Assembly (NCBI GenBank): GCA_964569095.1
Contig: CAZMTB010000192.1
Location: forward strand, 1 to 11,920
Origin: JALWSI01 sp964569095 [NCBI: uncultured Aquificales bacterium]
Lineage (GTDB): Bacteria; Thermosulfidibacterota; Thermosulfidibacteria; Thermosulfidibacterales
Reading direction: 5' to 3'
DNA length: 11,920 bases
Shown here in pieces: positions 6,135 through 11,920 of this stretch. A model generated the notes under the pieces. That model saw nothing but the letters and a program-made list of their open reading frames with translations, did not search any database and was not told where the DNA came from. The position numbers and the translations under genes are program-made. The first letter of the stretch is position 1; the number at the start of each line of letters is the position of its first letter.

Positions 6135-7594
6135 AGCAGCTGGTATACGAAGAGCCTCTTCAGGTATTTCCTGGTCTGGTTGAGGGGATAGAACTCTACC
6201 ACCTCCTCCAGGGAGGGATTGGGATAGGTGTTTAGCCACCGCTTCGTGCGTCCCGGCCCCCCGTTGTAGGAGGCCACCACCAGGGGCCACCTGCCCCCAA
6301 ACTCCTCCTGCAGGTAGTGGAGGTACCACCCCCCCAGCTGCAAGGAGAAGAAGGGGAGAAAGGGCTGGTTGGGGTAGAGGTTGTAGTCACCCTTCTGCCT
6401 CATGATCCACCTTCCCGTGGCTGGTAGTACCTGGGTTAGCCCCAGGGCGTTGGAGTAGGAGCGTGCCCGCCTATTGAAGGAGCTTTCTGCCCTGATCAAG
6501 GCGTAGAGCATCTCTTCCTGAATCCCGTAGAGGTCGCAGAACCCTTCCAATAGCTCCCTCCACGGACGGGGGTAGCGGACGCAGAAACCGCCGCTCTCGC
6601 TCTGCAGGTAGGAGAGTCTTAGGCTTTGGTAGGGATAAATGCTGGAGATGCCCAGCAGGTCTGGATGTTTCATGGAAAGGGTCTTCTCTTTCAACACCTT
6701 TTGTCCCAGGCCAATGAGGCCGCTCTCCGAGATGGCGTAGAGTACGGGATCGGGATACTCCTCTTCTGGACACCTGTAGCCACGATACTCCAGCAGGCCG
6801 AGAATCATCCTGGGGTACCAGGTGTAGAACCCGTTGCCCATCCTACTGCTCAACCTTCTGAGTATGGCCACGCTCTCTTTGAGTCTTCCCAATCTGTGTA
6901 GCATCTTTGCCTTCCAGAAGAGTAGTTCCCCGTCTTGTGGAGAGATCTTTAAGGCCTCGTCTATCCGTGAGAGGGCCTCTCTCAACTCCCCTTCCCTCCA
7001 GTGGGCCAATGCGACCTTCTTCAGGTTAGATGCAGAGCCGTGAAGAGAACCGAAGGTGTGGTACGAGCCCACCACCATCTCGTCCTCCCCCTCGTAAAAG
7101 AGGCGGTTGAAGGCTATCTGTACGGCCCTCCTCTTCTCTGGGATCTCGGGGGCCCACAGGAGCAGCCTCAGGGCCCGCCTCTTGTCCCTTCTCCACAGCC
7201 TGTAGAACTTCCGCATGAAGGGGGAGTAGTGACGCCCACCTCCAGTTATGCTCTCGGGAACGATCACCTGCTCCTCCAGCAGCAGGTCTGCAGCCTGCCT
7301 GTAGGGAGAGGTTGGGGGGATATCTTTCAGGCGTAAAAACCAGTTCTTCTCGCCGAGGCGCTTCTCGATGAAGGCGAGAACCAAGGCCTTCCTCGCCATT
7401 TCGTAGGGTGTGGTGGGAGCTATCTTCAGGGCGTCCTCCCTGGCGGCGAGGGAGAGCTCCAGAGAGACCTCCCTGCCAACGTCCCTCCACTGGGGCATCC
7501 TCCCCCTTGCCTCGTGGGGGATAATCCAGAGAAGACACGGGACTAATGCCAGTAGCAGCCACTTACCCTTCTGGTGGAGGCTACCCATCTTCAC
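6104..7594 (-). CDS. Slt70-like soluble lytic murein transglycosylase
   Basis: A 496-residue exported enzyme that cleaves the MurNAc-GlcNAc bond of peptidoglycan to give 1,6-anhydro ends. Residues about 11-31 are a hydrophobic signal peptide or anchor. Residues about 35-340 are helical, with TPR-like pairs at about 190-250 (ALAHWREGELREALSRIDEA, then KMLHRLGRLKESVAIL), like the superhelical part of Slt70. The catalytic domain starts near 345: IRAESSF with the general acid Glu370, NALGLTQVLPATG (382-394), ASYNGGPGRTKRW (441-453), and FYPLNQTRKYLKR (468-480). All expected motifs are intact. The start is a GTG at 7594. An ATG two codons on (7588) is an alternative, since an AAAGGG site serves either. 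The gene follows the uracil-DNA glycosylase with a 14-nt overlap and is convergent with the flagellar unit. A role in flagellar passage through the wall is possible but inferred only from position. Confidence 0.92.
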   Translation of the reverse strand: MKMGSLHQKGKWLLLALVPCLLWIIPHEARGRMPQWRDVGREVSLELSLAAREDALKIAPTTPYEMARKALVLAFIEKRLGEKNWFLRLKDIPPTSPYRQAADLLLEEQVIVPESITGGGRHYSPFMRKFYRLWRRDKRRALRLLLWAPEIPEKRRAVQIAFNRLFYEGEDEMVVGSYHTFGSLHGSASNLKKVALAHWREGELREALSRIDEALKISPQDGELLFWKAKMLHRLGRLKESVAILRRLSSRMGNGFYTWYPRMILGLLEYRGYRCPEEEYPDPVLYAISESGLIGLGQKVLKEKTLSMKHPDLLGISSIYPYQSLRLSYLQSESGGFCVRYPRPWRELLEGFCDLYGIQEEMLYALIRAESSFNRRARSYSNALGLTQVLPATGRWIMRQKGDYNLYPNQPFLPFFSLQLGGWYLHYLQEEFGGRWPLVVASYNGGPGRTKRWLNTYPNPSLEEVVEFYPLNQTRKYLKRLFVYQLLYLGASDRRE

Positions 7595-8270
7595 ACGCGC
7601 CCTTTATCATCTGGAGGTCTTGGATGAACCTCTTCTTCTCGTTGGGATTTCTCAAGAGGTAGGCGGGATGGAAGGTGGGAATAAGGGTGTATCCGTGGGG
7701 GGTCTTCAGTGTGGTGCCCCTCACCTTGGTGATGGGCATCTTTCTGCCCATCAGGGCATTCATGGCCACTGCCCCCAGGGCGCAGATCACCTTGGGCCGT
7801 ATCGCCTCTATCTGCTTGATCAGGAAGGGCATGCAGACCGCTATCTCTTCCGGGGTAGGGGTCCTGTTGTTTGGAGGGCGGCACTTCAGGATGTTGGCGA
7901 TGTAGACCTCCTCCCTCGGCATCCCCACCATCTCCAACACTCGGTTTAGTAGCTGGCCTGCCCTTCCCACGAAGGGTATGCCTTGGGCGTCCTCGTCTGC
8001 CCCTGGAGCCTCGCCTACGAACATCACCGATGCCTCCGGGTTTCCGTCACCGAAGACCAGGTTCTTCCTGGTCTTGTGGAGGTGGCACCTGGTGCACTCA
8101 CCGAGCTCCGCCCGTATCTTTTGAAGCTGCCGCTGGGCCTCTGGTGTGGTTGGTTTAACCTCCTTTGGGTTGGGGTGTTCTGCCCGTGGAAGCTCTGTGA
8201 TTCCCAGGATCTCTGCGTAGCGCAGGTAGCCTCTCAGAGCTTCTAGGATTCTCGCCTCGTCCTCTCTCAT
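7581..8270 (-). CDS. Family 4 uracil-DNA glycosylase with [4Fe-4S] cluster
   Basis: A 229-residue DNA repair enzyme that removes uracil arising from cytosine deamination. The family 4 motifs are clear: GEAPGADED (86-94) in the active site, [10 protein letters not shown] (99-108), [11 protein letters not shown] (126-136) and HPAYLLRN (201-208). Four cysteines at 59, 62, 130 and 146 have the CxxC...C...C arrangement that binds the iron-sulfur cluster in this family. The N-terminal 55 residues are a helical extension with a charged linker, common in bacterial members. The ATG at 8270 is the first start after an in-frame stop; the ribosome binding site is weak, with a GAGGT about 13 nt upstream. 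It is the first gene of a two-gene minus-strand unit with the lytic transglycosylase, with no evident functional link. Confidence 0.95.
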   Translation of the reverse strand: MREDEARILEALRGYLRYAEILGITELPRAEHPNPKEVKPTTPEAQRQLQKIRAELGECTRCHLHKTRKNLVFGDGNPEASVMFVGEAPGADEDAQGIPFVGRAGQLLNRVLEMVGMPREEVYIANILKCRPPNNRTPTPEEIAVCMPFLIKQIEAIRPKVICALGAVAMNALMGRKMPITKVRGTTLKTPHGYTLIPTFHPAYLLRNPNEKKRFIQDLQMIKGACEDG

Positions 8271-8334
8271 GGTAGGGCGCTATACCTCAAAGCCCTCTCC
8301 TTTTCCAGATTGGGACCAACCTCTCCCTTGCAGG

Positions 8335-8363
8335 TTGCTTAGGTAATTGCGGGATTGTATCTC
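8335..8363 (+). promoter_or_regulatory. Candidate promoter for the methyltransferase-glycosyltransferase-Maf unit
   Basis: The 152-nt gap between the divergent glycosylase and methyltransferase genes contains TTGCTT (8335-8340), a 17-nt spacer and TATCTC (8358-8363). This is a plausible but imperfect sigma-70 match, about 60 nt before the methyltransferase start. I see no clear sigma-28 or sigma-54 flagellar promoter. I could not pick a convincing promoter for the minus-strand gene in the same gap. Confidence 0.3.
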
Positions 8364-8422
8364 TGGATCTCGTTCCTCGCCCGTTCTCCGCGGAGCTCGT
8401 TTCTTGGAATGGGTCGAGGACG

Positions 8423-9298
8423 ATGGAGGGTAGAGTGTCGTCTGAAGGATATTGGCGGGGTCTCAAGCTGGAGAAGGTAGGGGCGTGTCCCCTCTGTGGT
8501 GCTGGGCAGGGGGAGGTTGAGTACCGCTTCCCTCCCTTCTCCCTGGTGAGGTGCGACGGGTGTTCCGTCACCTATCTCTCTCCCCGGGTGAGGGAGGATG
8601 ATATGAAGGGGATATACGAGAATCCCTCCTACTTCTCCTCGGACTCGTCCCTGGGTTACGCCGACTACGGATCCCAGTCCCGCGGTCTCAGGAGGAGTTT
8701 CAGGCTGCTTCTAAGAAGGTTGCGCCGGTTAGGGGGGATAGGAGGGGCCTTGCTGGAGGTGGGTTGCGGGCCGGGTCTCTTTCTCAGCGAGTCGAGACCC
8801 TTCTTCTCTCTGCAGGTTGGAATGGACTTCTCGTCCTACGCACTTGAGAAGGCGAGTAGACACGCCGACAAGGTGATATACGGCGGGGTGGAGGCCCTGG
8901 ATGGCTCCGACAGGTTTGATGTTGTGGTTGCCATCAGTTTAATAGAGCATGTGTATGGGCCGGTGGGGTTTTTGAGAAGACTGGTGGGACACGTGAAGGA
9001 GGGTGGAAGGATACTCTTTGTCACTCCCGAAGTGGATGGGGTTTGGTACAGGGTGCTTGGGCGCAGGTGGCCGTCTTTCAAGGTGCCCGAGCATGTGGTG
9101 CTGTACAACAGGCGGAGTCTGCGCATACTGGGAGAGCTGTGTGGACTGAGAAGCTCCTTCTTCCCCTTCACCCAGTTTGCCCCTCTCTCCCTGGTCTTTG
9201 ACAGCTTGGGCCTGGTAGACCTGCTGCCAGGGGTGGTGGGGAATGTTCATCTTCCTATTCCCTTCACCATGCTTGGGGTGATTTACGAGGTGGAGTAG
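8423..9298 (+). CDS. Class I SAM-dependent methyltransferase with N-terminal zinc ribbon
   Basis: A 291-residue protein. Residues 22-47 hold two CxxC pairs (CPLC at 22-25, CDGC at 44-47), a zinc-ribbon-like knuckle found at the front of many sugar- and surface-polysaccharide-associated methyltransferases. The Rossmann domain follows: LLEVGCGPGLFL (110-121) is the SAM-binding motif I, GMDFSSYALEKA (133-144) carries the acidic residue after strand 2, FDVVVAISLIEHV (165-177) is motif IV, and GGRILFVTPE (194-203) is a later core strand. The C-terminal part, beyond about 245, is hydrophobic. The acceptor is unknown. Being 1 nt upstream of a GT2 glycosyltransferase and close to a Maf gene, it probably methylates a sugar or lipid-linked glycan, which is inference. 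The ATG start has only a weak GAGGA close by. A GTG four codons on (8435) is preceded by GGAGGG and is a real alternative. Confidence 0.88.
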   Translation: MEGRVSSEGYWRGLKLEKVGACPLCGAGQGEVEYRFPPFSLVRCDGCSVTYLSPRVREDDMKGIYENPSYFSSDSSLGYADYGSQSRGLRRSFRLLLRRLRRLGGIGGALLEVGCGPGLFLSESRPFFSLQVGMDFSSYALEKASRHADKVIYGGVEALDGSDRFDVVVAISLIEHVYGPVGFLRRLVGHVKEGGRILFVTPEVDGVWYRVLGRRWPSFKVPEHVVLYNRRSLRILGELCGLRSSFFPFTQFAPLSLVFDSLGLVDLLPGVVGNVHLPIPFTMLGVIYEVE

Positions 9299-9299
9299 G

Positions 9300-10271
9300 A
9301 TGCTTCTCTCGGTTGTGGTTCCCGTTCACAATGAGGAGCCGGTGCTCCCTAAGCTGTTCCAGGAGCTGCAAGAGACCCTGGATGGCCTCCGCTTACCCTA
9401 TGAGGTGGTCTTCGTTGACGATGGCTCCACCGACGATTCGTGGGGGGTGATAACCTCCTTCTCCATAAAGGGAGGTGGTAGCATCAGGGGTATAAGGTTC
9501 ACCCGCAACTTCGGCAAAGAGGCTGCCATCTGCGCCGGGCTTAGGGCTTCTCGGGGGGATGCGGTGGTGGTGATGGACGCGGACTTGCAGCATCCTCCGC
9601 GGCTGATTCCCGAGATGGTGAGGGCCTGGAGGGAGCTTGGCACCCCTGTGGTAGAGGCGGTAAAGGAGAGAAGGCAGGAAGAGGACATCAAGCGCAGGAT
9701 AGGGGCCAATCTCTTCTACCGGTTGTTCGAGAGAACGTCGGGAATAGACATAAGAAGTGCCACGGACTTCAAGCTGCTCGACCGGAAGGTGGTTGATGCC
9801 TACCTCGGTCTCAGCGAGAGGCTTAGGTTCTTCAGGGGTTTGACGGCGTGGATAGGGTTTCCCTCTACCAGGATTCCCTTTGTGCCTCCCCAAAGGAGCG
9901 GGGGAGATAGCCAGTGGTCTCTGAAAAAGTTGGTGGGTTTTGCGGTGAACTCCATAATCTCATTCTCCTCTTCGCCCCTTAGGATAGTCACCTACCTGGG
10001 GGTTCTCACCCTCACGGGCAGCTTTCTCCTGGGTATGCAGACCCTCATGGTTAAGCTAAAGGGGAGTGCCGTGCCTGGCTTCACCACGGTTATACTGGTG
10101 CAGTTGATACTGGGTAGCGTCCTCATGATAGCCCTGGGGCTGATCGGGGAGTATCTTGCCCGGGTGTACGAGGAGGTTAAGGCCCGTCCCCTCTACGTTG
10201 TGGAGGAGTGGATTGGAGGAGACGATGGTCCCGAAACGTGTAGGAGCATGAAAGGGTGTGACGAATTATGA
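9300..10271 (+). CDS. Family 2 glycosyltransferase, polyprenyl-phosphate sugar transferase type (DPMS/GtrB/ArnC-like)
   Basis: A 323-residue inner-membrane enzyme. The GT2 domain has VVVPVHNEE (5-13), VFVDDGSTDDSW (37-48) for the nucleotide sugar, FTRNFGKEAAI (67-77), and the metal-binding DADLQHPP (93-100). It also has ATDFKLLDR (154-162) and RFFRGLTAWIGF (176-187). The stretch to about 225, ending SIISFSSSPLRI, is the conserved lead-in to the membrane. Two C-terminal transmembrane helices lie at about 228-248 and 262-284. This layout belongs to enzymes that move a sugar from a nucleotide carrier to undecaprenyl or dolichyl phosphate on the cytoplasmic face, for later use outside. The sugar cannot be told from sequence. 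It starts 1 nt after the methyltransferase stop and overlaps the Maf gene by 4 nt (ATGA), so the three are probably one operon. Confidence 0.92.
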   Translation: MLLSVVVPVHNEEPVLPKLFQELQETLDGLRLPYEVVFVDDGSTDDSWGVITSFSIKGGGSIRGIRFTRNFGKEAAICAGLRASRGDAVVVMDADLQHPPRLIPEMVRAWRELGTPVVEAVKERRQEEDIKRRIGANLFYRLFERTSGIDIRSATDFKLLDRKVVDAYLGLSERLRFFRGLTAWIGFPSTRIPFVPPQRSGGDSQWSLKKLVGFAVNSIISFSSSPLRIVTYLGVLTLTGSFLLGMQTLMVKLKGSAVPGFTTVILVQLILGSVLMIALGLIGEYLARVYEEVKARPLYVVEEWIGGDDGPETCRSMKGCDEL

Positions 10272-11920
10272 AGAAGTACGTAAAGGCCAAACCCACGAGG
10301 GTTACCAAGGAGATATTTGCGAAGAACCTGTCTATCGTCAAGCAGCGTTGGCCTGCCTTGGCGGAGGCACTGGAGAGGACTAAGAGGGATCCCAAGGTTA
10401 GAGCAGTCTTCAAGGAGCCGGGTGCCCCTCCAAACCTGGAGTTCCGCCATGGCCCCAAAAAGATAATGTTCCACAGCGACGATCCCCGGATAGAGGTGAA
10501 ACAGGTACTTGCCAAGGACGAGTTCAGGTATCCCCAGTTCGTGGTCTTCCTGGGGTTTGGCATGGGTTACTATCCCATAGGTTTTCTCACCAACAGGGAG
10601 AAGACCCTCAAACACATGCTGATAATCGAAAGGGACCTCAGGGTGTTGAGAGAGGCCTTCAGCCACGTGGACCTAACGCCCTTGCTGGTCTCTCCTAAGG
10701 TGGAGATAATCGCCGGCGTTCCGTTGGAGAGGCTCTATCCACCTTTGCGCAAGTACATGGAGGTTGGAGACCGGAAGTACTACGCAAAGACCATAAAGGT
10801 GGTTGAGCATCCTCCCTCGTGGCACATCTACACCGACTACTACAAGGGGGTGCTCCGGCACCTGAAGGACGCGGTTAGAGAGACCGTGCTCTTCTTTGGC
10901 AACGATCCCCACGATTCCCTCATAGGTCTCGAGAACATCATGAAGAACCTTCTCATAATCGCGGAGAACCCAGGAATGAACCAGCTCTTCGGCAAGTTCA
11001 AGGGTAAACCGGCCATCTGCGTTGCCTCTGGTCCATCCCTCCAGAAGAACATACACGTGCTTAAGGGGCTCCAAGACAGGGCGTTGATACTATGCTGCGA
11101 TGCCACCTTAAAACCTTTGCTAAAAGAGGGGGTTTACCCTCATCTTGTAAGTTCTCTGGAGAGGGTGCCGTATGTAGCGTCCTTTTTTGAGGGGATACCC
11201 GCGGAGGAGCTCGAGAACACCTACCTGGCCGCCTGTCCTGTGATTCGTCCCGAAAGCTACGCCGCCTACAACGGCAAGACCATAGTGACCTACAGGGACT
11301 TTGCCCACTTCAAGTGGATAGGCATAGACAAGGGGATCCTCAGGATCGGCGCCTCTTGCGCAAACATGAGTTTCAAGATTGCAGAGGCGTTGGGGTGTAA
11401 TCCCATAATACTTGTTGGACAAGACCTGGCCTTTGCACCCACGGGGGAGAGCCACGTCAAGGGATCCACCTACGGGGAAGACCAGATAAAGCCCAAAGGG
11501 GCCTTTGAGGTGCCTGGGAACTACCAGGAGAAGGTACTAACCACCAGTGCATGGTACATGTTTCTGAAGCACTTCGAGACGGACATTGCAGAGTACAACG
11601 GGGTGTGCATCAACGCCACCGAGGGAGGGGCGAGGATAACGGGTGCCAAGCTGATGACCCTTTCTGAGGCGGCGAACCTCTACTTGCAGAACCGGGTACC
11701 GGCCACCGAGATAATCAGGGATAACCTCTCGTGGCCGGACAGGGGAGAGGTTATCTCTGCCCTGGAGAGGATAGTGGACAGGATAGACGAGACAGACCGA
11801 TTCGTGGAGTGGGTGATAGAGGAGTACAAGAGGGGATTGGAGATACTGGGGGAGTTTGGCGAGAAGCTGCTGGCCCCCGTGCTGAAGAGGCAGCAGGACT
11901 ACCTCACCGACGAGGAGAAG
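10268..11920 (+). CDS. Maf (motility accessory factor) family protein, DUF115 flagellin glycosyltransferase, 3' end outside window
   Basis: 551 codons are visible with no stop before the edge; family members are usually 600-700 residues or more. The N-terminal domain carries FVVFLGFGMGYY (91-102) and LIIERD (118-123). The central DUF115/MAF_flag10 domain has AICVASGPSLQKN, with GPSL at 255-258, a nucleotide-binding signature. ILVGQDLAF (about 381-389) and TGESHVKG (392-399) follow. In Campylobacter, Helicobacter and Magnetospirillum, Maf proteins transfer nonulosonic acids such as pseudaminic or legionaminic acid to flagellin in the cytoplasm before export. The sugar here is unknown, since no nonulosonate synthesis gene is in the window. 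The ATG lies inside the glycosyltransferase stop (ATGA), which indicates translational coupling. The gene fits the flagellar genes upstream, though those are on a separate transcript. Confidence 0.9.
   Translation, partial: MKKYVKAKPTRVTKEIFAKNLSIVKQRWPALAEALERTKRDPKVRAVFKEPGAPPNLEFRHGPKKIMFHSDDPRIEVKQVLAKDEFRYPQFVVFLGFGMGYYPIGFLTNREKTLKHMLIIERDLRVLREAFSHVDLTPLLVSPKVEIIAGVPLERLYPPLRKYMEVGDRKYYAKTIKVVEHPPSWHIYTDYYKGVLRHLKDAVRETVLFFGNDPHDSLIGLENIMKNLLIIAENPGMNQLFGKFKGKPAICVASGPSLQKNIHVLKGLQDRALILCCDATLKPLLKEGVYPHLVSSLERVPYVASFFEGIPAEELENTYLAACPVIRPESYAAYNGKTIVTYRDFAHFKWIGIDKGILRIGASCANMSFKIAEALGCNPIILVGQDLAFAPTGESHVKGSTYGEDQIKPKGAFEVPGNYQEKVLTTSAWYMFLKHFETDIAEYNGVCINATEGGARITGAKLMTLSEAANLYLQNRVPATEIIRDNLSWPDRGEVISALERIVDRIDETDRFVEWVIEEYKRGLEILGEFGEKLLAPVLKRQQDYLTDEEK

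Noticed and set aside
7026-7562. 178-codon open frame overlapping the transglycosylase on the same strand
   Set aside because: It is an out-of-frame shadow of a gene with a signal peptide and intact catalytic motifs.
8386-8395. Ten-base perfect palindrome CTCCGCGGAG upstream of the methyltransferase
   Set aside because: It is short, has no loop and no T-tract, and stands alone. In G+C-rich DNA this can arise by chance, so I do not call an operator.
8287-8571. 94-codon minus-strand open frame across the glycosylase-methyltransferase gap
   Set aside because: It overlaps the start of the methyltransferase, including its first CxxC, and its product has no recognisable features.
1-11920. CRISPR arrays, tRNA or rRNA genes, insertion sequences, prophage genes
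   Set aside because: I saw no regularly spaced short repeats, cloverleaf, rRNA core sequence, transposase or integrase motif. The only long DNA repeat is the intragenic pair at 147-479 and 561-893.

Overview
The window looks like chromosomal DNA from a flagellated, probably Gram-negative bacterium. It is G+C-rich, uses AGG/AGA for arginine often, and packs its genes with strong AGGAGG-type ribosome binding sites. The family 4 (Fe-S) uracil-DNA glycosylase and the many Lys/Glu/Arg-rich proteins would fit an anaerobic or thermophilic lineage such as a Desulfobacterota- or Synergistota-like group. The sequence does not allow a firm taxonomic call. I see no rRNA, tRNA, CRISPR array, transposase or phage gene.

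Layout. (1) 1-2892, minus strand: two exported proteins of unknown function. The upstream one is a 598-residue secreted beta-propeller protein with its own C-terminal domain. Downstream, past a hairpin terminator, lies a 331-residue secreted protein made of two near-identical 111-residue repeats and a Pro/Arg/His-rich tail. A third minus-strand gene may begin at the left edge. (2) 2909-2960: a short divergent promoter region. (3) 2978-6134, plus strand: bioD (dethiobiotin synthetase), a large FliK-like flagellar hook-length control protein and a stand-alone FlhB C-terminal-domain protein, with a 4-nt overlap and a 2-nt gap. (4) 6104-8270, minus strand: a family 4 uracil-DNA glycosylase followed by a Slt-type lytic transglycosylase, overlapping by 14 nt. 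The transglycosylase runs tail-to-tail into the FlhB-like gene with a 31-nt overlap. (5) 8423 to the right edge, plus strand: a zinc-ribbon SAM methyltransferase, a GT2 polyprenyl-phosphate-type glycosyltransferase and a Maf (DUF115) flagellin-glycosylation protein that runs off the window, again with a 1-nt gap and a 4-nt overlap.

How it fits together. The FliK-like and FlhB-C-like proteins belong to the substrate-specificity switch of the flagellar type III export apparatus. The Maf protein with its glycosyltransferase and methyltransferase looks like a glycosylation cassette for flagellin or another surface molecule. The lytic transglycosylase could help the flagellum through peptidoglycan, but could equally be general cell-wall housekeeping. 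bioD is the only biotin gene here and is translationally coupled to the fliK-like gene. The least explained part is the pair of secreted proteins at the left, which I could not assign to any characterised system.
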